The translations under genes were made by a program, and so were the position numbers. Under the pieces are notes generated by a model. That model saw only the letters and a list, made by a program, of their open reading frames with translations, ran no database searches and was not told where the DNA came from. Positions 16,094-24,607 of a stretch of DNA of 45,712 nucleotides are shown in pieces. Source of the DNA: Candidatus Accumulibacter sp. UBA704. GTDB lineage: Bacteria > Pseudomonadota > Gammaproteobacteria > Burkholderiales > Rhodocyclaceae. The first letter of the stretch is position 1, and every line of letters begins with the position of its first letter. The stretch lies in NCBI GenBank assembly GCA_002304785.1, contig DBMG01000051.1:1-45712 (forward strand), in the 5' to 3' direction.

Positions 16094-16975
16094 ATGAACC
16101 ACCGATCCAGCCTCCGCCGCATGCCCTACTGGCTGCTCTCGCCGGCGGTGCTGGCCACGCTGATCGTGGTCTTCTATCCGATGCTGCAGGCAGGCATCAC
16201 CAGCCTGTATTACGACGTCCTGTGGAAACCGAAAGCAACGCGCTTCATCGGGTTCGACAACTTCGTCGCTATCGCCCGCGACCCCGTGTTCTGGGCCTCG
16301 CTCGGGCGCACTGCAATCTGGATCGGCATCACCGTGCCGCTGCAACTGGCGCTCGGCTTCGTCACCGCGCTGCTGCTCAACCAGCAGTTCCGCTGGCGCA
16401 CGCTGGCGCGCAGCCTGATCCTCATTCCCTGGGCGCTGCCCAGCGTGGTCATCGGCCTGATGTGGTCGTGGATCTACCATCCGCAGGTCGGCCTGCTCAA
16501 CGATCTGCTGCTGCGCGTTGGCTTGCTCAACACGGCGATTCCCTGGCTGGCCAGCCCGGACACGGCACTGTACTCGATTATCACCGCGCTGGTCTGGCAA
16601 GGCTTCCCCTTCTTCGCCATCATGATTCTCGCCGGTCTGCAGACGATCCCCACCAATCTGTACGAGGCGGCGGCGATCGACGGCGCCACGACCTGGCAGC
16701 AGTTCGTCGAGATCACCCTGCCGGGGCTCAAGAGCGTGCTTGTCACGGCGGTGATGCTGCGCATCATCTGGGTCGCCAATTCGATGGACGTGATCTACGT
16801 AATGACCGGCGGCGGCCCCGGCTACGCCACGCACACGCTGCCGTTCTACGCCTTCAAGCGCACCTACAGCAGCATGGACTTCGGCTACGGCTCGGCGTTG
16901 GCCGTGACGTTCGCACTCCTGCTGCTCGGCTTCATCGTCCTGTACCTGCGCCGCGTCGGAAAGAGCATGGAATGA
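16094..16975 (+). CDS. Sugar ABC transporter permease, MalF type
   Basis: This inner-membrane permease has 293 residues and six membrane helices, at about 15-37, 75-97, 108-130, 158-180, 205-225 and 263-285. The EAA loop that docks on the ATPase is 'YEAAAIDGATTWQQFVEITLPG' in its core form around residue 193-214. The ATG has AGAAGGGA upstream. Its stop overlaps the start of the next permease (ATGA), so the two halves of the channel are coupled. It belongs to the family that takes up mono- and oligosaccharides or glycerol phosphate. Confidence 0.94.
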   Translation: MNHRSSLRRMPYWLLSPAVLATLIVVFYPMLQAGITSLYYDVLWKPKATRFIGFDNFVAIARDPVFWASLGRTAIWIGITVPLQLALGFVTALLLNQQFRWRTLARSLILIPWALPSVVIGLMWSWIYHPQVGLLNDLLLRVGLLNTAIPWLASPDTALYSIITALVWQGFPFFAIMILAGLQTIPTNLYEAAAIDGATTWQQFVEITLPGLKSVLVTAVMLRIIWVANSMDVIYVMTGGGPGYATHTLPFYAFKRTYSSMDFGYGSALAVTFALLLLGFIVLYLRRVGKSME

Positions 16976-17811
16976 GAACGGCCAGAATCTCGCCCGCCCG
17001 GCGCTTCTTCCTGCTGCACCTGCCGATGGCGTTGATCGTCCTGTTCGCCATCGGCCCGTACCTGTGGATGCTGATCACCTCGCTGAAGCCCGAATCGACG
17101 CTGTTCTCGGCCAACCGCAGTCTCCTCCCGGACGTGGTGACGCTGGAAAACTACGTCCGACTGTTCTCCCGCACCGGCTTTCTCAGGAACCTCGGGCACA
17201 GTCTCGTCGTTGCCAGCGGCGCCGTGGTCCTCGGTCTGTCGGTCAGCATCACCGCCGCCTACTCTTTTTCCCGCTACCGTTTCCGGGGGCGGCGAACGCT
17301 GATGCTCACTTTCCTGCTGATCAACATGTTCCCGGTGGTGCTGCTGATCATCCCGCTGTTCATCATCATGAAGCACCTGCAACTGCTCGACACGCACGCC
17401 GGCCTAATCCTGGCGCATTCGACCTTCGCCATCCCGTTCGCCACCTGGATGATGATCAGCTACTTCAACGCCGTGCCGCGCAGCCTCGACGAAGCGGCGC
17501 AGGTCGACGGCTGCCGGCCGTTCGGCGCCATGCTGCGCGTGGTGCTGCCGGTGACGCTGCCGGGCATCATCGCCACCGGCATCTACATCTTCATCACCTC
17601 GTGGAACGAATACCTCTACGCCTCGGTGCTCGCCGGGCAGGATGTGCGCGTGCTCACCGTCGCCGTGCAGACGCTGATCGGCGAATACGAAATCGCCTGG
17701 GGCCTGCTCACCGGCGGCGGCGTGGTCGGCGCGCTGCCGGTAACACTGCTCTTCATGCTCATCCAAAAGCGCCTGATCGCTGGGATGACGCAAGGAGCGG
17801 TGAAGGGATAA
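16972..17811 (+). CDS. Sugar ABC transporter permease, MalG type
   Basis: This is the second permease, 279 residues, starting 'MRTARISPARRFFLLHLPM'. Six helices are predicted; the EAA motif is 'LDEAAQVDGCRPFGAMLRVVLP', around residue 175-196. It is the partner of the MalF-type protein just upstream. The frame is open much further upstream through the malF-like gene, but those codons are a shadow of that gene. The ATPase gene follows after 21 bases. Confidence 0.94.
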   Translation: MRTARISPARRFFLLHLPMALIVLFAIGPYLWMLITSLKPESTLFSANRSLLPDVVTLENYVRLFSRTGFLRNLGHSLVVASGAVVLGLSVSITAAYSFSRYRFRGRRTLMLTFLLINMFPVVLLIIPLFIIMKHLQLLDTHAGLILAHSTFAIPFATWMMISYFNAVPRSLDEAAQVDGCRPFGAMLRVVLPVTLPGIIATGIYIFITSWNEYLYASVLAGQDVRVLTVAVQTLIGEYEIAWGLLTGGGVVGALPVTLLFMLIQKRLIAGMTQGAVKG

Positions 17812-17832
17812 ACACCAACGAAAGGCCAGTCA

Positions 17833-18939
17833 ATGAGCGCAGTCAGCCTCAGGAATGTTTTCAAGAGTTACGACAGCACCCTAGTCATCCACGGGGTCAA
17901 CCTCGAGATCCATGATGGCGAATTCATCGTCTTCGTTGGTCCGTCGGGCTGTGGCAAAAGCACACTGATGCGCATGGTCGCTGGTCTCGAAGACATCACC
18001 GCCGGCGAGATCCTGATCGACGGCCAGGTGGTCAACGACCTACCTCCGCGCGACAGAGACATCGCCATGGTCTTCCAGGACTACGCGCTCTACCCGAACA
18101 AGACCGTATTCGAGAACATGGCTTTTGGACTGCGCCTGCGCAAGACGCCGGAATCCGAAATCAGGGCCAGCGTGCAGGCTGCCGCCGCGACCCTGCAGAT
18201 CGAACATCTGTTCGACCGCCTGCCCAAGGCACTGTCCGGCGGCCAGCGCCAGCGCGTCGCCATGGGTCGCGCCATTGTGCGCCAGCCCAAGGTCTTCCTG
18301 TTCGACGAACCCCTATCCAACCTCGATGCACTGTTGCGCAACCAGGTGCGCGCGGAGATCAAGAAGCTGCACCACCGCCTCAAGGGCACGACGATCTACG
18401 TAACCCATGATCAGGTCGAGGCCATGACACTGGCCGACCGCATCGTCGTGCTGCGCGCCGGCGTCATCGTGCAGGTCGGCACACCCGACGAGATCTACCA
18501 CCAGCCACGCCACCGCTTCGTCGCCGGCTTCACCGGTTCGCCGCCGATGAACTTCGTCGACGCCAGCGTCGTTTCCGACAACGGGCAGGTCATGCTGAAT
18601 CTCGTCAGCGACCATCGCCTGCCGCTTCCGGAAACGCTATCGCGCGCCGTCGAGGAACGCGTCGGGGACGAGGTCGAATTCGGCATCCGTCCGGAAAACC
18701 TGCATCTGGCCAACTCCGAACCGCCTGCCGACTGGCCGAAGCTGTCGCTGAAGGTGGAACTGATCGAGCCGATGGGCGCCGAGAATCTCGTGCATTTCGC
18801 GCTGTGCAAAAACTCACTCGTCGGCCGCTTCGGCAACCACGTCCGCCCTGCACCCGGCACACTCATCGACGTCGTTCTCGATCCAACAAAGATGCATCTG
18901 TTCGACAAGCAGAGCGGTGAAACGCTGAACCGCTTCTGA
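17833..18939 (+). CDS. Sugar ABC transporter ATP-binding protein (MalK/UgpC/MsmX type)
   Basis: This ATPase powers the importer. It has 368 residues. Walker A is GPSGCGKST at about 37-45, the signature is LSGGQRQRVAMGRA at about 135, Walker B is VFLFDEPLSNLDA, and the H-loop is VTHDQVEA. The C-terminal TOBE/MalK-type domain from about residue 240 fits a carbohydrate importer. Such domains can bind regulatory partners. It ends the plus-strand operon; the terminator that follows has its T-run on the minus strand and belongs to sucCD. Confidence 0.95.
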   Translation: MSAVSLRNVFKSYDSTLVIHGVNLEIHDGEFIVFVGPSGCGKSTLMRMVAGLEDITAGEILIDGQVVNDLPPRDRDIAMVFQDYALYPNKTVFENMAFGLRLRKTPESEIRASVQAAAATLQIEHLFDRLPKALSGGQRQRVAMGRAIVRQPKVFLFDEPLSNLDALLRNQVRAEIKKLHHRLKGTTIYVTHDQVEAMTLADRIVVLRAGVIVQVGTPDEIYHQPRHRFVAGFTGSPPMNFVDASVVSDNGQVMLNLVSDHRLPLPETLSRAVEERVGDEVEFGIRPENLHLANSEPPADWPKLSLKVELIEPMGAENLVHFALCKNSLVGRFGNHVRPAPGTLIDVVLDPTKMHLFDKQSGETLNRF

Positions 18940-18981
18940 GCCCGCTGCGTACAAGGACCCCGCCAGAGGGCGGTATTGCAG

Positions 18982-19016
18982 AAAAAAGCCGGCAACGCTT
19001 TGCCGCGTTGCCGGCT
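18982..19016 (-). terminator. Intrinsic terminator of sucCD operon
   Basis: A perfect 12-bp stem (AGCCGGCAACGC, 18987-18998, with GCGTTGCCGGCT, 19005-19016) has a six-base loop. On the minus strand it is followed by a run of T (18982-18987). It lies 20 bases beyond the sucD stop. On the plus strand there is no T-run, so it is directional. Confidence 0.9.
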
Positions 19017-19035
19017 CTTGTCCGCGGATCCGTAC

Positions 19036-19929
19036 CTACAGCAGGCTCTTAAGCAGTCGCCCCATTTCCGACGGATTGTGCGTGACCTTGAAGCCGCACT
19101 CCTCCATGATCGCCAGCTTCGCTTCCGCCGTATCTGCGCCGCCGGAGATCAAGGCGCCGGCATGGCCCATGCGCTTGCCCGCCGGGGCGGTGACCCCGGC
19201 GATGAAGCCGACCACCGGCTTCTTCATGTTGGCCTTGCACCACAGCGCCGCATCCGCTTCGTCCGGACCGCCGATCTCGCCGATCATGATCACCGCATCG
19301 GTGTCCGGGTCGTCGTTGAACAGTTTCATCACATCAAGATGCTTGAGCCCGTTGATCGGGTCGCCGCCGATGCCCACCGCCGACGATTGGCCGATGCCCA
19401 GTTCGGTGAGTTGGGCCACCGATTCGTAGGTCAGGGTGCCGGAGCGTGAGACGACGCCTACCCGTCCCTTCTTGTGAATGTGCCCGGGCATGATACCGAT
19501 CTTTATTTCACCGGGAGTGATCAGCCCCGGGCAGTTGGGCCCGAGCAGCAGGGTTTCCTTGCCGCCCTTGGCGGCCTTTTCCTTCATCCGGTTGCGCACC
19601 ATCAGCATGTCGCGCACTGGAATCCCTTCGGTAATGCAGATGACCAGATCGAGCTCCGCTTCGACGGCCTCCCAGATGGCGTCCGCGGCACCGGCCGGCG
19701 GGACGTAGATGACCGAGACGGTGGCACCGGTCTGCTGTTTGGCGTCCTTGACGCTGCCGAAGATCGGGATGTCGAAGATGGTTTCGCCGGCCTTCTTGGG
19801 ATTGACGCCGGCAACGAAGCAGGCTTTGCCGTTGGCGTATTCCTGGCATTTTTCCGTGTGGAACTGGCCCGTCTTGCCGGTGATGCCCTGGGTGATGACC
19901 TTGGTGTCCTTGTTGATGAGTATCGACAT
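19036..19929 (-). CDS. sucD: Succinyl-CoA ligase, alpha subunit
   Basis: This TCA-cycle enzyme converts succinyl-CoA, ADP (or GDP) and phosphate to succinate, CoA and nucleoside triphosphate. It has 297 residues, beginning 'MSILINKDTKVITQGITG' with the CoA-binding Rossmann fold. The phosphorylated histidine is His256 in 'GKRMGHAGALISGG'. The ATG at 19929 is preceded by AGGGAGA; upstream open frame is shadow of sucC. It forms a heterotetramer with SucC, encoded 10 bases upstream. A strong terminator follows. Confidence 0.97.
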   Translation of the reverse strand: MSILINKDTKVITQGITGKTGQFHTEKCQEYANGKACFVAGVNPKKAGETIFDIPIFGSVKDAKQQTGATVSVIYVPPAGAADAIWEAVEAELDLVICITEGIPVRDMLMVRNRMKEKAAKGGKETLLLGPNCPGLITPGEIKIGIMPGHIHKKGRVGVVSRSGTLTYESVAQLTELGIGQSSAVGIGGDPINGLKHLDVMKLFNDDPDTDAVIMIGEIGGPDEADAALWCKANMKKPVVGFIAGVTAPAGKRMGHAGALISGGADTAEAKLAIMEECGFKVTHNPSEMGRLLKSLL

Positions 19930-19939
19930 GTTCTCTCCC

Positions 19940-21100
19940 TTATTTGACCGCCGCGACGATCTTTTCGGCGGCTTCGGCCATGGTGTCGGCCGAGATGATC
20001 GGCAGGCCGGAGTCCCGCAGCAGTTGTTTGCCAAGCTCTTCATTGGTGCCTTTCATGCGCACCACGAGCGGGACGTTGAGGTGGGTCTCGCGGACGGCGG
20101 CCATGACGCCGTTGGCGATGGTGTCGCATTTCATGATGCCGCCAAAGATGTTAACCAGGATGCCTTCGACGTTGCGGTTGCCGAGCATGATCTTGAAGGC
20201 TTCGGTGACTTTCTCGGTGGTGGCGCCGCCGCCGACGTCGAGGAAGTTGGCCGGTTCGCCGCCGAACAGTTTGATCACGTCCATGGTGGCCATGGCCAGG
20301 CCGGCACCGTTCACCAGGCAGCCGATATTGCCGTCGAGCGAAATGTAGGCAAGGCCGAATTTGGAGGCCTCGATTTCGTTGGGATCTTCTTCGTCGAGGT
20401 CACGGTAGGCACAGATGGCTTCCTGCCGGTAGAGGGCGTTGTCGTCAAAATTGAACTTGGCGTCCAGCGCCTTGATCGTCCCGTCGCCTTCAAGGATGAG
20501 CGGGTTGATCTCGGCGAGCGAGGCGTCGGTCTCCATGTAGCAGGTGTAGAGACCCTTGAGCAGGGCGACGGCCTGGGGTACGGAAGCCTCCGGGATGCCG
20601 ATGCCGGTGGCAAGCTTGGCGGCCTGGGCGTCGGTGAGGCCGACGAGCGGGTCGACAAAGGCCTTGAGGATCTTTTCCGGGGTGGCGTGGGCGACTTCTT
20701 CGATCTCCATGCCGCCTTCGCTGGAAGCCATCATGACGACTTTCTGCGAGGCACGGTCGGTGAGCGCGGCAACGTAGTATTCCTTCTTGATGTCGGCGCC
20801 TTCTTCGACGAGCAGGCGACGCACCTTTTGCCCTTGCGGGCTGGTCTGGTGGGTGATCAGTTGCATGCCGAGAATCTGGCCGGCGTACTGGCGCACGTCG
20901 TCGAGCGATTTGGCGACCTTGACACCGCCGCCCTTGCCGCGCCCGCCGGCGTGGATCTGGGCCTTTACCACCCAGACCTTGCCGCCCAGCCGCTGCGCCG
21001 CCTGCACCGCCTCATCCACCGTCTGGCAATACACTCCGCGCGGCACCGTCACTCCGTACTTGCGGAGCAGTTCTTTTCCCTGATATTCGTGAATCTTCAT
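19940..21100 (-). CDS. sucC: Succinyl-CoA ligase, beta subunit
   Basis: This is the ATP-grasp subunit that binds nucleotide and succinate, 386 residues. 'MKIHEYQGKELLRKYGVTVPRG' is the standard N terminus. 'VVKAQIHAGGRGKGGGVK' is the nucleotide-binding loop, and 'GNIGCLVNGAGLAMATMD' with 'FLDVGGGATTEKV' belongs to the CoA-ligase-like domain. AGAGGA precedes the start at 21100. It is followed closely by sucD and preceded at 47 bases by the DUF2889 gene on the same strand. Confidence 0.97.
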   Translation of the reverse strand: MKIHEYQGKELLRKYGVTVPRGVYCQTVDEAVQAAQRLGGKVWVVKAQIHAGGRGKGGGVKVAKSLDDVRQYAGQILGMQLITHQTSPQGQKVRRLLVEEGADIKKEYYVAALTDRASQKVVMMASSEGGMEIEEVAHATPEKILKAFVDPLVGLTDAQAAKLATGIGIPEASVPQAVALLKGLYTCYMETDASLAEINPLILEGDGTIKALDAKFNFDDNALYRQEAICAYRDLDEEDPNEIEASKFGLAYISLDGNIGCLVNGAGLAMATMDVIKLFGGEPANFLDVGGGATTEKVTEAFKIMLGNRNVEGILVNIFGGIMKCDTIANGVMAAVRETHLNVPLVVRMKGTNEELGKQLLRDSGLPIISADTMAEAAEKIVAAVK

Positions 21101-21147
21101 GCGGCATCCTCTTCTGAAGTTTGATTACATGCCTTGGGCAGGAACCC

Positions 21148-21720
21148 CTACCCCGGGGGTTGGTTGCGGAACCAGCGCGGGAAGTAGCGCCGGACCACAT
21201 CCGAATCGGTTGAGAGTGCATGACAACGGTCGAGGTAAAAAGGTTTCTTTTCGTGCCCGCGACCCTGAACGTGCTCATGCTCGTCATGGCGTGATTCGCC
21301 AGAAAACGACTGCATGGCCGCCGTCGGCAGGGCCATAAGCAACTCGCTGAGGTGCGTGCAGCCACGGGTTTCCCCGAAAAGCGTCTTGACCGACTTGAGA
21401 AATCCCTTGAACAGGTTCATGCCGATGATTTTCCGGTAGTCCGGAAGAATCTGCTCGCACACCCCGGTGAAGGGGGTGGAATCGGAGCACGCCACCACAT
21501 CGATCACGTTCATCTCGGTATCGATGGTTACGCGCACACTGATGTCATGTATCGGCTCGCCGCTCTTGCGGGTTCCGCTGCGCATGATGAAATCCTGGTC
21601 TTTCACGTCGACCAGGCGCCCCTCGATATCCCACAGGCCATCGTTGCGCTTGAAACCTTCAAAGGTGATCGAGCGCTTGTGTTTGCGCACACGTTCTACT
21701 GTTGCAATTGGAAGCGGCAT
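21148..21720 (-). CDS. DUF2889 family protein
   Basis: This is a 190-residue soluble protein of unknown function. 'RSITFEGFKRNDGLWDIEGRLVDVKD' at about 15-40 and 'GEPIHDISVRVTID' are diagnostic of DUF2889, and 'RGCTHLSELL' follows at about 130-139. The start at 21720 gives 'MPLPIATVERVRKHKR'; the open frame upstream lacks family similarity. It lies upstream of sucCD on the same strand and may be cotranscribed with them. DUF2889 proteins are often found beside metabolic genes, but no reaction is known. Confidence 0.85.
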   Translation of the reverse strand: MPLPIATVERVRKHKRSITFEGFKRNDGLWDIEGRLVDVKDQDFIMRSGTRKSGEPIHDISVRVTIDTEMNVIDVVACSDSTPFTGVCEQILPDYRKIIGMNLFKGFLKSVKTLFGETRGCTHLSELLMALPTAAMQSFSGESRHDEHEHVQGRGHEKKPFYLDRCHALSTDSDVVRRYFPRWFRNQPPG

Positions 21721-21982
21721 CGTTTTATCCGGTGTTATTGACCTTGGAATAATATGACCGGGATTGTTTTCAGACCAGCCCCAGAAGGGCCTGCGGCTCA
21801 CCCGGAATCATTCCGGGGCGCGAAGGTAATCTCGCGCTCGTCTTTTGCATTTTTTTCTTTGAGCGCATCCGGGGAGAATCGTTCCCTACGCGCCAGACTC
21901 CGTGCGCGGAATCCCGACACGGCCGTGTCTCACCTATAATCGACCCCATTCCGTACCCCGCGGAACGCCGCCCCGATCGCCT

Positions 21983-22930
21983 ATGCTCGACATCCTGTCC
22001 ATCACGACTCCCATCTACCTGGCCATCGCCGCAGGCTTCCTGGCGGCGCGCTTTGGTTTGTTCAGCAAGGTCGAAATGCGTGTGCTCGGGCGATTCGTGA
22101 TCCATATCGCGCTCCCCGCCCTGCTGTTCAACGCGCTCATCCAGCGCCGCTTCGACGAGATTCTCAATGGCACGTACGTTGCCGCGTATGCCGCAGGATC
22201 GATGCTCAACCTCGGTCTGGCCCTGCTGTGGGCGCGTCGGTTGGCCGCCAATGACCCCGGTGCCCGTCCGTACATCGCCATGGGGATGACGTGCTCGAAC
22301 AGCGGATTCGTCGGATTCCCCATCATGCTGCTGACCCTGCCGACCGTCGCCGGAGTCGCCCTGGCCTTGAACATGCTGGTCGAGAACATTCTCCTGCTGC
22401 CCTTGCTGATGTCTCTCGCCGAGCATCAGGAAGAGACGGGAAGCAGCCGGTTGCGCGCCATCGGGCAGTCGATCCTGCGCCTGCGCAAAAACCCGCTGAT
22501 CATCGCCATCTTTGCCGCCTTCACCCTGTCCTTGCTTGAACTGAAGCTGCCTGCCGCGGTATCGCGCACCGTCGCCCTGTTCTCCCAGGCCAGCAGCGCC
22601 GTCTCGCTGTTCGTCATCGGCGGCACGCTTTACGGCCTGTCGGCCAAGGGCATGCGCGGCAAGATCATGCCCATCACCATGGGCAAACTGGCACTGCATC
22701 CGTTGCTGGTGTGGCTGGCGCTCACGCTGGCCGTCCTGCTCGGGATGCCCGCGCTGCCGGCCGATCTGCGCACGGCGTTGCTCCTCACTGCCGCGCTGCC
22801 GATCATGAGCATCTACCCGATCCTCGGCATGCGCCACGGGCATGAAGGTTTCTGCGCGGCCGCCCTGCTGTCGACAACCACGCTCTCGTTCTTCACGCTC
22901 AGCGGGTTGCTGATGTTCCTAGGACATTGA
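21983..22930 (+). CDS. AEC family transporter (auxin efflux carrier type)
   Basis: The protein has 315 residues and about ten hydrophobic helices. It begins 'MLDILSITTPIYLAIAAGFLAARFGLFSK' and contains the family motif region 'YIAMGMTCSNSGFVGFPIMLL' around residue 92-112. The C-terminal 'LLTAALPIMSIYPILGMRHG' is also typical. AEC proteins are secondary transporters for carboxylates such as malate or for other small anions in bacteria. Start choice: the ATG at 21983 gives the first helix directly; the open frame upstream is not family-like. It is divergent from the DUF2889 gene across 262 bases with no recognisable element besides likely promoters. Confidence 0.88.
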   Translation: MLDILSITTPIYLAIAAGFLAARFGLFSKVEMRVLGRFVIHIALPALLFNALIQRRFDEILNGTYVAAYAAGSMLNLGLALLWARRLAANDPGARPYIAMGMTCSNSGFVGFPIMLLTLPTVAGVALALNMLVENILLLPLLMSLAEHQEETGSSRLRAIGQSILRLRKNPLIIAIFAAFTLSLLELKLPAAVSRTVALFSQASSAVSLFVIGGTLYGLSAKGMRGKIMPITMGKLALHPLLVWLALTLAVLLGMPALPADLRTALLLTAALPIMSIYPILGMRHGHEGFCAAALLSTTTLSFFTLSGLLMFLGH

Positions 22931-22955
22931 TAGACAACGGCACGATACGGCCTCG

Positions 22956-23735
22956 TCACACCAGTTCATCCATGGCCGCCAGCAACGCCTCCTTGTCGCG
23001 AAAAACGTTCTCGGCCAGACGTTCCACCTGCCCGCCATCGCGCAGCACAAATACCTGCTCGGCCAGCCGATGCGCCTGACTCAGGCTATGCGAGACAACC
23101 AGCAACGTGTAGCGGGATTTGAGTTCGACCAGCAAATCCTCGATCTGCCGTGCCGCCTTGAAGTCGAGCGACGCCGTTGGTTCGTCGAGCAGGAGAATTT
23201 CGGGCCGCAGAGCCAACGCCCTGGCTAGGCACAGGCGCTGCTGCTGACCACCGGAAAGGGTTGTGGCCGGTGCTGCCAGACGATCCCTGACCTCCTCCCA
23301 GAGATGAACTTCGCGCAAGGCCTGTTCCACGCGCTGCGCGCATTCCTCGGCCGGCAAGCCCAGCGCCGTCCTGAGCGGCAGCGACATGTTGCGCTCTACG
23401 GATAGCGGCAGGACATTCGGCGACTGGAAGACCATGCCGGCCTGACGGCGCAACAGCTCGACCGGCGTCCCCGGCGCATACACTTCCGCCCATTCCCCAC
23501 CCAGCCTCAGGCACACCCGGCCACTGGTTTCGCAACCGGGGAAACACTCGTTGAGCCGGTTGATTGCGCGCAGCAACGTGGTTTTCCCGGAACCCGAGCG
23601 CCCGAGCAGGAAGGTCGGACCGCCTTGGCAGACCTCCAGGTTCACCCGGTTGATAACCGCGCGTCCGTCGAAGCGGACAGACAGATCCTCGATGCGGAAG
23701 GCGCAAGGATTCAAATGGTTGTTCCCGTTTTCCAT
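22956..23735 (-). CDS. pstB: Phosphate ABC transporter ATP-binding protein
   Basis: This ATPase of the high-affinity phosphate importer has 259 residues. Walker A is LGRSGSGKTTLLRAINRLNE at about 44-63, whose 'LLRAINRLNE' continuation is typical of PstB. The signature is LSGGQQQRLCLARA and Walker B is ILLLDEPTASLD. Its first codons overlap the pstA end by 25 bases, somewhat long, so a later start cannot be excluded. It closes the pstSCAB operon; no phoU follows. Confidence 0.9.
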   Translation of the reverse strand: MENGNNHLNPCAFRIEDLSVRFDGRAVINRVNLEVCQGGPTFLLGRSGSGKTTLLRAINRLNECFPGCETSGRVCLRLGGEWAEVYAPGTPVELLRRQAGMVFQSPNVLPLSVERNMSLPLRTALGLPAEECAQRVEQALREVHLWEEVRDRLAAPATTLSGGQQQRLCLARALALRPEILLLDEPTASLDFKAARQIEDLLVELKSRYTLLVVSHSLSQAHRLAEQVFVLRDGGQVERLAENVFRDKEALLAAMDELV

Positions 23736-24607
23736 TTCTTCTCAAGGCGAGCATGCAGCAGACGCGCCGCAGCGAACAGGAGCCCTGTCAGGCACAGGAG
23801 AACCAGCGCCGCCGCGAAGGCCTGCGTAAGCTGTGCGGGAGACTGGTGTTCGGCGGCCAGGTAGTAGATGTGGAACGGCAATGCCTCGTACTTGCCGGTC
23901 AGCGAAGACGGCGTGCCGGCGTTGGCCACCACGCCGGTCAGCAGGATGACCGCCGTGTCTTCCGCGGCCCGGCCGACGGCCAGAATGACGCCGCTGAAGA
24001 TCCCGTGCATTCCGGCCGGCAACAGAATCCGCCCGACCACCTGTCCGTGCGACAGGCCGAGGCAGGCCCCCGCAAGACGCAACTCCTGCGGCAACCCCTC
24101 GATCGACAGGCGAGTGGTGCTGATCAAATAGGGCAGCACCAGCAAGGCCAGGCACAGCGCCGAGAGCAGCAGTCCGGTGTTGGCCGCGGGAGCAACGGTC
24201 CTGCGCAACAACAGGATCAGGGCAAAACCGAAAAGCCCCATGAGAATGGAGGGGATGCCGGCGAGCAGATCAACGCAGAAGGAAAACACCTGCCGGGAGC
24301 GCCCGCGGGCATATTCGGCAAGATAGACGCCGCTGGCGATGCCGATTGGCACGGCGATCCCTGCCGCCAGCGCCACCAGCGCCAGCGTGCCCAGGCATGC
24401 CGGCCACAGGCCGTCGAATACCGGCGCACCTCTCAGCAAAGCATTCAGCGGTGCCGTATCACCGAAGATGAGGGCCAGCGACCAGCCCGGCACCCCGCGC
24501 CAGAGGAGGAAACCCATCAGCGTGCATAGCACGGCGGGAACGGTCAGCGCCGCTCCCCAGGACAGGATGCATACGGCCTTTTCCGTGAAACTGGCACCGT
24601 TAGTCAT
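23711..24607 (-). CDS. pstA: Phosphate ABC transporter permease PstA
   Basis: This is one half of the membrane channel, 298 residues, with six predicted helices. 'PIGIASGVYLAEYARG' at about 85-100 and 'DLLAGIPSILMGLFGFAL' are conserved in PstA, as is 'LPFHIYYLAAE' near residue 240. The start overlaps the pstC stop by eight bases. It works with PstC, PstB and PstS. Confidence 0.92.
   Translation of the reverse strand: MTNGASFTEKAVCILSWGAALTVPAVLCTLMGFLLWRGVPGWSLALIFGDTAPLNALLRGAPVFDGLWPACLGTLALVALAAGIAVPIGIASGVYLAEYARGRSRQVFSFCVDLLAGIPSILMGLFGFALILLLRRTVAPAANTGLLLSALCLALLVLPYLISTTRLSIEGLPQELRLAGACLGLSHGQVVGRILLPAGMHGIFSGVILAVGRAAEDTAVILLTGVVANAGTPSSLTGKYEALPFHIYYLAAEHQSPAQLTQAFAAALVLLCLTGLLFAAARLLHARLEKKWKTGTTI

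Noticed and set aside
16063..16971. Long N-terminal extension of the MalG-type permease through the MalF-type gene
   Set aside because: The MalF frame is clear by EAA loop and helices; the extension is an out-of-frame shadow, not a fused permease.
19709..21124. 471-residue plus-strand frame antisense to sucC
   Set aside because: Low-complexity Val/Gly/Asp-rich antisense translation caused by codon bias of sucC.
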